Source: Locusta migratoria (lineage: Eukaryota > Arthropoda > Insecta > Orthoptera > Acrididae). From it: DNA of 64,000 bases. The DNA lies in assembly GCA_026315105.1 (NCBI GenBank), contig CM048747.1, forward strand, positions 276,887,991 through 276,951,990, in the 5' to 3' direction. The notes beneath the pieces were generated by a model. That model made no database searches. It was not told the DNA's origin and saw nothing but the letters and a program-made list of their open reading frames with translations. The position numbers and the translations under genes were made by a program. Below, one piece after another: positions 47,182 to 59,109 of this stretch. The first letter of the stretch is position 1, and every line of letters begins with the position of its first letter.

Positions 47182-48530
47182 AATTATTTATGTTACACAC
47201 AATAATTTTGTCAGTTTTTCATTTATCCTGCTAGTCATTCAATTGATATTGATAATTCTTTTAAAAATTGTGTTCTGCAGGATGGAATGTGAAGTAGTTG
47301 TTATTGTAGATTCTTATTATGTGAAGACATGTTAAAGCCCTTAAAAAATTGAAGTTTAAAGCTGAATATTGTGGAAATTAATAATGTGTGGGGCAGAATT
47401 TATGTTCCAATGAGTGGAGGATTATCAATATAAAATCAAATTGTGTACTTTCTCACTTGTTGGTAATTGAGGAGTAGATACAATAATGACCAGAAACTTA
47501 GATATGTAGATGAACTACCTGAAAGAGCATAGTAAATGTATTATCAGAGCCAAGACAGACTCTAAGTCACAGTTACAACAGTAGTGAAAGTATACATTTT
47601 TACTAGCTCTGCAGAAGAGAAAGAAGTAAAACCATTTATGAGATTAATTATGACAAGGTACTGGCTTTTGACATTGCCAAAAGAAAGAGAAGGTAAATTA
47701 ATAGGATATTGTGGATGAAAAAAATCAATGAAAGAAGAAACCTTTTGACAGAATTTTGCATAAACTATGATTTGACTTTGCAGGTACTTGGATTAAGAAT
47801 AATGAAAAAAGATTCTATATGTGAAAGAGATCTGAAAGTAGCAAATGGTTTTCATATTGATTATCTTTCTAATATATAAAAAAATTCCAATAAAATTTTG
47901 TCGATACATTGTTTGCACTTTCGCAAAGATTATAGGCACAATTTTATCAGTGTATGACACTTAGTTCAGAAGATATGATGTCATGAACACTGAGATGCGT
48001 GAAAAATTGCTACATTATGAAATATGTTTAAATTTATTACTTCTTTACTATTAAATGTATTTGCAACATATCAATTCATGTCAATGAATTTATTTATGAA
48101 AATATTTAATTGTTTGAAATATAGTTTAATGATGTCATAAATACTGAGATGTGAGGGGAAACTGCTGCATCATGTTTGTTCATATTTTGTGCACTGCTGT
48201 ACCATTCATCTGATTGTAGTGAAATTTTGCACACTTGATCATCAAAACAAGAGGAAAATTTTGTATTGTACATGGCAGAGGGTACTTTACAACAAAATTA
48301 GCCACCAGTTCACTGGTCACCATGAATATTAATAGTTGGAGGTGCCAATGGACTGAGGAGCTGGAGGAGTAGTTCAACAGAGAGACGAGGAGGTGATAGA
48401 CAGAGAAAGGGGTAGGAGGAGATCGGAGGTCGTATCAAAGGGGGGAGGAAGGGGTGGACAGAAAGAGAAGGTGGAAAGAGCAATAAAAGGAAAGGAGAGG
48501 GGGACTAATTTATGGTTATTATTATTAATA
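47182..48530. other. Downstream flank of the paraplegin gene
   Basis: AT-rich intergenic DNA. A purine-rich block at 48385-48500 precedes the transposon at 48531. No gene is visible. Confidence 0.6.
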
Positions 48531-49854
48531 CCGTATTTGCTCAAATGTAGGCCACACTTTTTTTCCCAAATTTCGGCGTACAAAATCGTGGTGCGGCCTG
48601 TAATCGACATTCAGTCCTCCTCCCCCCAACTGCTCCTTTTCCCAAAGTCGTTAGTTTCAAAAACTACACACTCACTTTTATTTTGGTTTGAGAAACGTAA
48701 TAAACTATATAATTTTCAAAAATGCTACAGTAACACTGTCCCAGAACTGCATATACTTTTTTGTGCACGTTAACAGAAACAGTGCAGGAATTTGTGGAAG
48801 TTGATATTTCAATATAAATTGAATGGTGTCATTCTGTACTGCAGCCAATAAAAGCTGACAACTTTTTTTAACACATCCGCGCCAACTTAAAACAAAAATA
48901 GCATTTAACACACATTTCCTAAGCGCAAGAAATTATTTTAATTTGGTGTAGTCAATGAAGCTAGTCTTTGCGATAAAAGTTAGTGTGTGCCACGAGAGAT
49001 TTTACCGTGACGTTTACATTGGTACGGTAACGCCTACCTTGACTGGTGATGGGAGTTTAAGATAGCGGAACAACTGATTTGTGTAGCTGATGTTGAGTTC
49101 CAATGCTATGTTTTAAAATAACATACTTTACTATGACCAGATTCACTGGTTTCACATATCGATGGGGGTTATTTCCATGAAGTGATGTACATGGAACTCG
49201 GAGCTAATATGCAGGCTTGCAACTGAATCATTTCTGTTCTAACAGCAAAACCACAGTTCCTGTTTTGAATTATGAAGTCAAGCAAACATGGAGATATTTA
49301 CATTTTAGCCCTTGAAATGCACGACTCTTCGAACATTTCAATAGTTTGTCCTCACACACCAGTGTCGAACTTTTTTTCGTCAGCGTCACATCTATGTCAA
49401 ACTTCCCGTTTTCCATGTCCGTTACTGTGATTAGGCAATCTGAAGCTTACATTCGTCAGTGTAACTCATACATTCGTTTCCTGCTACAAACGTATAAGCC
49501 AAAACATCGTCACACACCTTCTCCCCCCCCACCCCCCACACACACATTGAAAAAGCTATATTTTCGCAGCACACGCCTTGGTTCAGTGTCCCCTCACTTG
49601 GGGCGCCCGGATCGGTCGGCGTCTCGCTTTCTTATTCATTGATTTACAGTTTTGTATGTTTGTTTTGAGTTTATTGACAAGAGAACATTATTTCGTTAGC
49701 ATTGTGTTTCTGCTTATGAAAAAAGTTTGATTATACAAAAAACAAAAAATTAAAATTAAAAAACCTGCGGCCAATACTCGAGATTCCCCCCCCCCCCCCC
49801 CCCTATAATCTCGTGTCAAAAGTTTAGGTGCGGCCTATATTCGCTCAAATACGG
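48531..49854. mobile_element. Non-autonomous TA-flanked DNA transposon (Tc1/mariner/pogo type)
   Basis: The left end CCGTATTTGCTCAAATGTAG and the right end (inverted: CCGTATTTGAGCGAATATAG) form a terminal inverted repeat of at least 25 bp, extended by GGCC(A/G)CAC. Both sides have TA (48529-48530 and 49855-49856), the target duplication of this superfamily. Inside there is no transposase. It contains AT-rich DNA plus a CA/C-rich tract near 49515-49545 and a C run at 49788-49803. Confidence 0.85.
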
Positions 49855-50404
49855 TACATAGAGGCACGCATTTGTGGTGAACATTTTTGCTTAATTTCAT
49901 TATTTTTAAAAAATTCTCTTTGTACATTTACGATCTCCATTCCACCTACTGAACCAAATGACTTAATTTACAGACACCAATCATTTCAAACAATTATGAT
50001 TTGTAAGTTTTGTAAAGTATGTGTCTTTACTTTTCACAATTCAAACTGAACCATTTACATTCACTAAGCCGAATATTAAATTGGAAGAGACTAATCATTT
50101 AAATCATTGATAATTTGTAACAGAAATTATAGTTTGGTAGAAATTTAATGTCGTAATATTTTTCGTCAGAACGCGAGTGTATCACTTCACGCACATTAAC
50201 AAACAAGTGACTGCTGACGTGCACAATGACCACTGCCAACATATCACATAAGTACAGTACAATCATGCTGCTGATCTAGACTTGACAGATGCTAGACACA
50301 TAGCATTTCAGTGATTTTGTACTCTGTGTGTTATGTACATCGGCTTTTTGTTTATGAACACACAGCTGTAGCCTGACAGCGACCAACAAACTCAGGGCTG
50401 GTTC
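49855..50404. other. Intergenic DNA with no recognised element
   Basis: AT-rich sequence between the DNA transposon and the LINE. Nothing coding is visible. Confidence 0.6.
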
Positions 50405-50429
50405 GGTTTTATCGAGCACTTTTATTCAG

Positions 50430-51030
50430 GTGAACGGTGTCCCCCAGGGCTCGGTCCTGAGCGTCGTTTTATTTGCAGTGGCAATCAATTCTATAGCCAA
50501 TCACCTTCCACCAGGAGTGTCGGAGTCCCTCTTTGTCGACGACTTCGCGATCTACAGCAGCTGTGAGCAAAAGGGTCTCCTGGAGCGGTGCCTTCAGCGG
50601 TGCCTAGACACTCTCCACACGTGGAGTATGGACACTGGCTTTTGATTCTCGGCTGACAAGACAGTCTGCATGAACTGGCGGCGGAAGGAGTTCCTTCTCC
50701 CGTCCCTTTGCCTGGGCCCCATAGTACTTCCATTTGTGGAGACCACGACGTTCTTGGGACTTGTTTTCGACAGGAAGTTAAGTTGATCTCCCCACATATC
50801 TCGTTTGGCAGCTCGCTCTCTCAATGTGCTGCGGGTGTTAAGTGGCACCTCGTGGGGAGCTGATCGGTCTACTCTCCTCCAGCTGTATCGCACCATAGTT
50901 CGGTCCAAACTGGACTATGGAAGCATCGTTTATTCTTCGGCTCGGCCATCCATACTTCTCCACCTTAACACAATCCACCACCAAGAGGTCCGTCTCGCGA
51001 CGGGAGTGTTTTGCACTAGTCCCTGTTGAG
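50430..51030 (+). pseudogene. I-like LINE reverse transcriptase fragment with FVDD active site
   Basis: NGVPQGSVLSVVLFAVAIN leads to ESLFVDDFAIYSS, the RT active site, where FVDD supplies the two catalytic Asp. Then ADKTVCMNW, TTTFLGLVFDRKLS, a stop, RTIVRSKLDYGSIVYSSARP and HHQEVRLATGVF. In-frame stops near 50643 and 50784 and a frame change near 51025 break it. Confidence 0.88.
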
Positions 51031-52020
51031 AGCCTCTATGCCGAGGCTGCCGAACTATCCCTTTCTTACCGTCGGGAACTCCTGCTTAGCCGTTAGTCAT
51101 CCAAGCAAGGACACCCAACATACACAGTTTTCTTTAATGACTCAGTTAACGGTCTCTTTGCCGTGTGCCGTCCGCTCTTCTACCACCTGGAGTACGTTGC
51201 GTTCGTTACTTGGACAGCTCAGCATTACAATGCCTGCTATTTTCTCGACTGGAGAGAACACCTCTCCACCATGGCTAAGCTCCGAAGTCCGTATTAACTT
51301 GGTCCTTCATTCTCTTCCAAAGGACTCCACACCTAGTTTCGTTTACGGGATAGAGTTTCTCGCACTCCGGTTCAAATTTGATGACAACTTCTTCCTCTAC
51401 ACTGATGGCTTAAAGATGGACCAGGGTGTTGGGTGTGCCTTTGCACTTGGCAACGCATCAATTAAATATCATCTCACTGAGGGGAATTTCATTTTTACAG
51501 CTTAGCTGTATGCATTATATCAAGCCACCCAATACGTCCGGCGAAACTCGCTCAATAAGAGTGTCATTTGCTAAGACTCTCTGAGTGCTCATTTGAGTCT
51601 TCACACACTATATCTTGTCCATCCCATGGTACAAAGCATCCGCATTTGTCTTACCTCTCTTTCAGCGAGCGGAACTACTGTGACGTTTCTGTGGGTCCCT
51701 GGCCAAGTGGGAGTGTTGGGGAAAGAGTCTGCGGATATGGCTGCCAAGGAGGCAGTTCTCCTTCCGCAGCTATCTACCTTTTCTACTAGCTCTGATGACC
51801 TTCGCGCTGGCATATCATCTCCCGTTGGTTTTTACATTGGTCATCCCTGTCAGGGAACAAACTGCAGGCAATTAAACCTGTGCCTGATCTTTGGTCAACG
51901 TCATCACGACCCTCTCGTCGAGAGGAGATTGTCCTGGCCCGGCTTCATATTGGCCACTGCCGTTATAGCCACAAATATTTACTTCATGGTGATCCTGCTC
52001 CCTATGTTAGCACTGTGATG
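51030..52020 (+). pseudogene. I-like LINE RNase H and C-terminal region
   Basis: YTDGLKMDQGVGCAFALG (about 51400) is the RNase H start; the usual Ser of TDGS is Leu here. After a break, FLWVPGQVGVLGKESADMA (about 51688) is the end of RNase H, with the motif normally WVPGHxGxxGNExAD: here His is Gln and Asn is Lys. The C-terminal end resembles HGDPAPYVSTVMNLLL. Frames shift several times. Confidence 0.8.
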
Positions 52021-52739
52021 AACCTTTTATTGTATACCACCTTTTAGTGCATCTCCATCATGAACTATGTTTACCATTTGAAATGTCTGATATTTTAGGT
52101 AATGATCCGCATTCTGCTGACATAGTTTTACTATTTATACATTGTGCAAATATGGCGAAAGGAGTGAAATAATTACAACATGGATTTTGTACAAAGAGCA
52201 TTTTCTTTTTTTGTACATTACTGTGGTACATTTTTTAAATTGATATTTATGTCACATGATGTGGGAAACATAAAAATCATGTTCCTCTTTATAAAATTAT
52301 GAGAAAATTTTTTCTCAGAACTGCCATTGCCACTTCCAAAATCTACAGAATCTCCACTGGATTCAGTACTGTCAGATTTGCCATCTGAATTCATTGCATG
52401 TGTCCAGATACTGAGTATGTAGGCTTACTGTCAACATTGCTGCTGTAAAACTGAATGTAAATTGTTAAAGTCTTTCTATTGTTGATATTCCTCAGATCTT
52501 GAGGGATGACTGAATGATTACTTCCAACATAACTGCATCATTATATTGCTGCTAGTGGTTTCAGATAATCACATCCATCTTCTAGTGACTTACAGTAGGT
52601 AAACATAATGTTAGTTATACATAAAGTCCTATAATACTTCAATATTTTCAACATGTCTGTGCATCAGCAATGGTTACATGATAGCAGATTAATAATCAGC
52701 CAATCAGTTGCAACTGATTGGTTTATTAATAATTTGCTA

Positions 52740-52915
52740 TCATTATAATACTATTCCCTTTTTCTTCTCATCTCACCTATTTCAACAAGGAAAATAGTTC
52801 CAAAACCTAGTGTCCTCGTTTCTTTTCATCTCCATTTCCATCTTTTTTGTGTGACTATCGGCAGTACAGAACTAAGGTAAGTATCGCCATCCACTCTATC
52901 TCTTTTGAATATTTT
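52740..52915 (+). repeat. F2 fold-back family, outer arm fragment
   Basis: CTTTTTCTTCTCATC, AAATAGTTCCAAAACC, TGTGTGACTATCGGCAG, TACAGAACTAAG and GGTAAGT at 52876-52882, then CCACTCTATCTCTTTTGAA. The order and spacing equal the right end of F2 at 25800-25950. Its hairpin motif is decayed. Confidence 0.7.
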
Positions 52916-52992
52916 TGCATCTCAGTGGAGAATTTCCATCATATTGACAAAATTATGGTGTAAATATTCTTTTTCCTTGGAGATTAATGATA

Positions 52993-53150
52993 GCTGCAGT
53001 GGAGCGACCAAACACTCTGACACTGTGCTATGGAGCACGCAGCTACTCGCCATTGGAGGTTCAAGTCCTCCTTGGGTCATGGGTTTGTGTTTTGTCCTTA
53101 GGTTAGTTTATGTAGTTTGTAAGTCTAGGGACTCATGACCGTAACATAGG
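52993..53150 (+). repeat. tRNA-derived SINE, degenerate
   Basis: GCAGTGGAGCGACC head, B box GGTTCAAGTCC at 53058-53068, then TTAGTTTATGTAGTTTGTAAG and GGACTCATGACC, the same body as the SINEs at 6196 and 30791. No clear target duplication was found. Confidence 0.75.
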
Positions 53151-53239
53151 TTCCAACCATTATGATTTAATCATAATTGTTACGAAAATTATTTAAAATT
53201 ATGAGTTTACGATTAGAGTGGTTCGAATTCTGATTTTCA

Positions 53240-53830
53240 GGTTCAAATAAAAAAATTGTGTGCTTTGTTTTCCATCAGAGAAACTTGCTTCCTTTAGAGT
53301 TCATTTGTATGATGTCATCGACAAAAATAGACTGGTTATGAGCAACACCTTTAAACATTTCCTTGTGGGAATCACCAGTATTGACAATAACTTCGACAAA
53401 CTCGAAAACTGCTTAATATGGCATACAGGTTGAATCCACAAAGGCCCGCCATTGTGGAATCTAGCAGCAGCCACATGCTGAGATAGCAGATATATCCAAA
53501 AGAAAGATGAAGAACTTTGCATCTGTGGAATACTTCTTGGCTCAGATTCCAAGTGTCTTCCCTTCCAATGAGATTGAAGGACTAGAAGTAGAGGTCAGTA
53601 ATTTTCAGTTTTATCCTTTGGAAGATGTACTTCATGAACAAGCAGATATGACATGGTGTAACATTTCCCAATTGGAGGATTCATCAGGCAAAACAAATGT
53701 TGCAGGATTGTCCAAAGTGATCATGACAACTCTGTTGGTACCCCAAAGTAATGCAGCCAGTGAGAGAGTTTTTATCACTGTACGTAAAAACAAAACATAA
53801 TTCTGACAAACTCTTAGCACTTCAACATTG
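53240..53830 (+). pseudogene. hAT transposase relic, C-terminal dimerisation region
   Basis: The frame at 53507-53800 ends LSKVIMTTLLVPQSNAASE and RVFITVRKNKT, the hAT C-terminal dimerisation signature (usually LxLPxSNAxxERxFSxxxxxKT). Upstream, 53280-53500 gives ASFRVHLYDVIDKNRL in other frames, so the copy has frameshifts. No terminal repeats were located, and the sequence after 53800 has lost similarity. Confidence 0.8.
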
Positions 53831-55496
53831 AATTCATTACTAGAGGAAAAAATTTAAAATAATGTCTTTTAAAAAGTGTGCCATAAGTTAACATTTACTG
53901 AAAAGCAGTTGAGTGTTGCCAAGAATGCGACTACATTGTACTGTTCAAGATTTAAGAGCTCCACTTTCACTTCATGTTCTCTCTCGCCCAGTGCTGGAAC
54001 TTTCACGAATGTTAAGGGGGAAAAAAATATAGGGGGAATGGTGGAAGAAGAGGATGTGGATGGAGACAACCTGCATTCTTAATCCAAGTTATGATTTTCT
54101 GTTATATTGTGTTTGTGTGAAATTTTTAATGAATAGATTCTTTTACATATGGATATATTGCCTATATAAATACCACAAAATCTAAGATGTTTACTTCTTG
54201 GGAAGAAAATAATTAGCTATTAAGTTTTGCTTCCCCCACCCCCCCACACACACATTCCTACTGTACTCATCTAAATGATGTAGTAATATTCTGCCCCTAT
54301 GTCATCTGCAACCTTATAGAAACTGTTTCTACAATTTAGATGATTCCTTATTCTCTTATTCCTGTTGGACTCCTCCTAAGCGCCCCCCCTCCCCCCAATA
54401 TATATTAGGTGGTATTATTATATTAGGCAGCATTATTATTTGCCATATTAAAAATTTGGAGCACCTGCCATAGCAGTTTGATCCAATAGATTTACAAACA
54501 TTTGGACATTTTGATTAATGATAATAGTTTAGAGGTAAATCTTGTTTACAGATTTTTCTCACTGCTTAGGTGTAAATTTCATGACATTATCATAAATTGC
54601 TAGCAACAGTCCATTGCTTAAAACAGTGAAGTCACAGAGTTTATTCTGTAGTATGATCCTCCATTTCAGCCAGCTATGAATTCTGAGAATGTAAAATATG
54701 GATCCCACTAGAAAAAGATTCAGTGGGAAAATGGTGACTTTAACTGTACAAATATGTGATAAATTCATATGAAACGATAAGCATGGAGCCTGTGAAAATG
54801 TTCAGGAGGTGCACAACACACACATCCTTTGTGGCTGTAGTATTAAAAATAAGTTACCACTGTAAAATAATTTGTCTGAGTGCTTGTTCATAATTGGGGG
54901 AAAAAAGGTAGCAGGCCTTTGTGATCAAAGTAACTCAAAAGACAAATAGACTAAACATATGTTTAGGAAGATCAATTAATGTAATAGAAAATAACCATTT
55001 GTCTTCAACACAGACTTGTGATGAGAGGTATATTGTGTTGGAAAATTGCCCTTTTCCATTTCAGATTAGCATACAAAAAGATTATTTTTGCCAGTTAAAG
55101 CAACATACATTTCTTGTACAACAAGATCTTACACTATTGAGGGATTCACAAAGAGGAACTTTTTGTGTAAGCTAGGGGTTGGCTAGTGGTGCTCAAAGAA
55201 GGCAGTAGGATGTCAACAGGCTGGAAAACATGGACATGGTGTCTGGAATGCTCTTCCAGCTGCTATAGTGCAAGGTATTCCATTCAATTAAACTTGCAAA
55301 AAATCATGCATTAAAAATACCTATAAATGTGCAACAATGTCAAATACCCCCCAATATATAAAAATTCAAACACCTTTCTCAGCGTCCTTCAGACTCTTAA
55401 CCCTTATCAATTACATCCTTACAGACAGTTAACTTTTGCTTTGAAGGAAAAGTGTACAATCAAATCAACGGCACAGCCATATGCACCCTTCTTATA
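53831..55496. other. Intergenic DNA with no recognised element
   Basis: AT-rich DNA. The small frame at 53876-54082 may still belong to the hAT relic but shows no motif. C runs occur near 54236 and 54383. Nothing else stands out. Confidence 0.5.
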
Positions 55497-56259
55497 CAGG
55501 GTGTTTCTAAATATTGCCAACAAACTTCATGGGGTGGTAGAGGAACAAAATGAGGTAGGGAAAGTCACCTAACGGTGCTACCGAGTGTGAAAATTATATG
55601 TGCTGGCACCTGCTTCTAGGCCACCCCCTCAGGTGGCGAATGCTTTGTTCTATGCACACACAGAGCTTGAGCAGGTCTGTAATATGTGGTTTTTTATATT
55701 CGTGGCTGCAATGGTTGCAACAGTTGCCAGTGAAGAAGATGGAGCTAGCAGCTTTATGGGCAGGCCCTGTTTCCTATGAATGCAATGCTCTCTTGCCGTG
55801 ATGGCTGATGGCGGCGTACTTGGGTTTCTCCCCATGGTTTATTGCCTCTCAAAATCTCCAACACAATCTCCAATGTAGTCTGCTATAGCATAGTATAATG
55901 GACAGTGGTACTATGATATGAATAATGATAGATATTTCGTAATGTCGATGCCTTTATTGTGTTTAATGGATGGATACTATAAATTAAAGTAAATGAAGAG
56001 GAGCAATACGTGTAGACACCAACAGTCATCAGACAACAGGGGCCGAGGAGTGTACATTACTATTCATTCTGTTGGTACAGGATACTTAAGACATTGTACA
56101 ACATAAACAACATGTGATCAAACATCATAAACAACATGTGATCAAACATCACAAATTAAATGTACTGTGCAATCAAGACTGTTTTCCTCATTTGTTTAAT
56201 GCATTTAATCAAACTTATTGTGGTCCCTGAAAGAACATTTACGCATGACCAGTGAATTA

Positions 56260-56747
56260 CACTGTAGAGTTAAAGTAGGTGGTCAAAATGCCTGCCCCCA
56301 GTGTCACAGCATTCCTGACATCTGTGTGTCATTTACTGCTGCACTCACTCAAAGATACCAGCCATGGTGTGAACAGCTTCATACGTTGCATGTAGCCTCA
56401 CCTCTAGGTGTTCCACTGATTCCACCGGGCTGTCATACATATGTTTTCAGATCGCCCCCACAAGACGTAGTCCAGCGGATTGAGGTCAGGTGAGGGTGAC
56501 GACGTCACAGGCCTACCTCAACCATTCCAGTGATCCCCAAATATCCATCTGATGAGAGTTCTGGCAGCTGAACTAAAGTGTGTAGGCTCTCCAACATACT
56601 GGAACCACAACATTGTCGGACTGCGAGTGGCACATCTTCCAGTAATTCTGACAGCACTTCCTGGAAACTACTATGTAGCTTTCACCTGTGAGACAAGGGG
56701 GAAGCACATACAGGCCAATCAGGTAATCGTGAACGATGCCAGCCCAT
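56260..56747 (-). pseudogene. Mariner-like transposase, C-terminal part, catalytic residue lost
   Basis: After the LINE the minus strand resumes WAGIVHDYLIGLYVLPP and LTGESYIVV, then continues in shifted frames. The block that should read FQHDGAPAHF reads FQYVGEPTHF (about 56584-56606), so the second catalytic Asp is replaced by Val. SPDLNPLDY (about 56470) keeps the third acidic residue. The enzyme is therefore inactive even apart from the insertion. Confidence 0.75.
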
Positions 56748-57400
56748 TGATTTGATTTTTCCAGGGAAGCCAAAACAGTCTTGATCTAACCCGCCACTGC
56801 CCACACCGAAACTAAGTTTATTGTGCGGTATTGCTCCCTGTTTATCGAGTAAAGCCAACCAATGCCCTTGAGCAGAGCAAGGAGTCCCTTTACCAGTTCT
56901 TTATTAGACACAATTTCTTCGGGTCTAGTTGCCCCAAATGTTCTGTGCCTTTTACTCTCCAATGCAATGCATTCGAAGATTAGATGTGATGCAGTTTCAT
57001 CACCGTCATCACAGATCCTACATTTAGCGTCCTCTTCTGTTATTCCCATTGTATGTAGGTGTTTTTTGAAATTCCCATGGCCTGTCAGCAATCCAACCAT
57101 GAGTCTAATCTCTCTCCTGTTCAGGCCCAGGATTGCAGAGCTTCTTTTAAAACATGGCTTTGGCATCATTACCTTGCCATGTTTTTGTTGGTAGACTTTG
57201 GTCCAATATTCTATGTGCTGTCTTCTGAGCCAGTTACGTAGCTCCAATTTGATCATTGATTGTCAGGACAGGTTCCGGTCCAATAAATGGAGTCTCTGCC
57301 CCCATCCTGGCTAATCTGTCGGCATGTTCGTTGCCACTGATCCCCGAGTGGCCAGGGACCCACACTAGGTTTACTCTACTGCTTTCCCCTAGCTCCACCA
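56748..57400 (-). mobile_element. R1/I-like LINE 3' end nested in the mariner, with 12 bp target duplication
   Basis: ATGCCAGCCCAT occurs at 56736-56747 and 57401-57412, a perfect 12 bp target duplication. On the minus strand the insert encodes the RNase H end (VNLVWVPGHSGISGNEHAD, 57300-57370). It continues with RLMVGLLTGHGNFKKHLH and CRICDDGDETASHLIFEC, a C-terminal zinc-like motif. The insert ends in an A/TCAA-rich tail next to 56748. It is strongly 5'-truncated, but its coding sequence is intact over about 200 codons, so insertion is fairly recent. Confidence 0.9.
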
Positions 57401-57412
57401 ATGCCAGCCCAT

Positions 57413-57999
57413 ACATTGATGGGGAACACCGTCTGATGACCTCTTATTTGTGTGGCGTGGGGGTTCTCCACCGCCCACACATGGCTGTTGTGGGTGTTGA
57501 ACACACCCTCACGGGTGAAGGACACCTCATCTGTGAACGCAACATAATACAGATGCATGGTGCACTGCTGCAGGAACCACTGGCAGAATTCCATACATGG
57601 AACTAAATCATGGGCCAACAGTGCCTGTGTTTCTTGAAGATGGTATGGATGCATCCCTTCTTCATGCAGCACCTTCCACACCACTGAATGGGAGCTTTGT
57701 AGTACATTCACAATGGTGTGGGTGCTTGTGGATGGATCAGCGTCGAACCTCTGTAGTATGTCCTCTGCAAAGTATGGTGCGCGTATGATTCGCTTGCGAC
57801 CCCTAACGTGGTGACGCCCTGTGAAACGACCAGTTTCATCCAGATGCTGATGGATGGTCGCAAACAAGAAGAGGTGTTGCTGCTGCCTATTCGGATGTCT
57901 CTGTCCATAGATGTGTAATGCTGCCCGCCTCACCATATGCAAAGTGCACGTCACACTGCTCGGCCCAGGTGAACTTCTCCATGATGCACAAACCATCAC
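57413..57999 (-). pseudogene. Mariner-like transposase, N-terminal and first catalytic part
   Basis: The minus-strand frame includes LFATIHQHLDETGRFTGRH (DNA-binding region), TIVNVLQSSHSVVWKVLH (second helix-turn-helix), QALLAHDLVPCMEFCQWFL and YVAFTDEVSFTREGVFN. TDE holds the first catalytic Asp. It continues HVWAVENPH to FPINVWAGI, where the nested LINE interrupts. The frame is otherwise open for about 195 codons. Confidence 0.85.
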
Positions 58000-58363
58000 A
58001 TGTAAAACTATGAGTGCATCCCGTGTTTCTACTACATATGTTTGTCGTTCCTCTCTGCCAGTACTGCTGTTAGCAGTCTCTAGTATAGTGTTGCTTTGAT
58101 GAAACTGGCTGTGTTCAATGCCATTTTATGTCTGGAATGCTGTTAGGCAGGTAGCCCAACACTCTGGCAGCAGCCTCCTCGCATAGAATGCCACACAATC
58201 TGCTGGAGTGGTGGCCTAGTAGCAGGCACAAGCACCTACAATTTTCACACTCGGTTGCATTGTTGGGTGATGTTCCCGGACATGGGTTTCCTACCTAATT
58301 TTGTTCCTCAAGCCATCCTCTATCACTCCTTGAAGTTTGTCGATATCATTTAGAAACACCGTG

Positions 58364-58824
58364 TATATGGGCGGTACCACAAATCCTTCTTCCAATCCAA
58401 ATAAACAGACACAAAGGAGTGTCCCTTTTGTCACCCAATACCACCCCACAATGGAACAACTAAATCACATCCTTTGTCAGGGATTTTATTATCTGTCGTC
58501 ATGCACTGAAATAAGACATCCTACCCAAGATCCTACTGACCCCTCTAAAAGTGGTGTTCCGTTCGCACTCAACCCCCACAACATCCTAAACCATGCCTAT
58601 GCCTCTCCCAATCGTGTGTCCTTACCTCAGAGATCATATCTCTGTGGAAGATCCTGATGCAAGACCTGCCCAATCCACCCACAACCAGCTCTTCTGGACT
58701 GTGCAGACGAGAGTCATCCCTACAACACACCCTACTGTCCAACAACCACCATGGCCCCTACCTAAGATAACTTAGCATCCCTACACCCCATACCTAACAG
58801 CCCCGCACCCCCTTCATGAATCAC
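58364..58824. other. Short C-rich intergenic block
   Basis: CA/CC-rich sequence with a chance frame at 58337-58657 that has no known motif. It may belong to an unrecognised repeat. Confidence 0.4.
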
Positions 58825-59109
58825 AGACATTGCCGTGGTGGGGTGGCTTGCGTGCCTCAAAGATACAGATAGCCGTACTGTAGGTGCAACCACAGCAGAG
58901 GGGTATCTGTGGACAGGCTAGACAAACGTGTAATTCCTGAAAAGGGGCAGTAGTTACAGGGGGCAACAGTCTGGATGATTGACTGAGCTGGCCTTGTAAC
59001 ATCAGCTAATGTGGCTTTGCCATAAAGTTACTGTGAACGGCTGAAATCAAGAGGAAACTACAACCGTTACTTTTCCCGAGGACATGCATTTCTACTGTAT
59101 GAATATATC

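Larger units (their letters stand above)
50405..52190 (+). mobile_element. I-like LINE, 5'-truncated, with RT, RNase H and 3' end
   Basis: Starts abruptly inside the RT at VNGVPQGSVLS and runs through the RT thumb, RNase H and a C-terminal region to a non-coding 3' part (to about 52190). Several frame changes mark a dead copy. Its 3' half is nearly identical to 63470-63960, so the two copies are relatively young members of one family, distinct from the element at 9840-14890. Confidence 0.85.
55497..58363 (-). mobile_element. Mariner-like DNA transposon with ~50 bp inverted ends
   Basis: Left end CAGGGTGTTTCTAAAT and right end (inverted) CACGGTGTTTCTAAAT, flanked by TA on both sides (55495-55496, 58364-58365). 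Similarity between the ends continues for about 50 bp (ACAAACTTCA, GTGGTAGAGGA). A transposase is coded on the minus strand but is split by a LINE at 56748-57400. Without the insertion the element would be about 2.2 kb, with long non-coding ends. Confidence 0.85.

Noticed and set aside
58337..58657. 106-codon frame as a gene
   Set aside because: It begins within the mariner terminal repeat and continues into C-rich repeat-like DNA with no motif.
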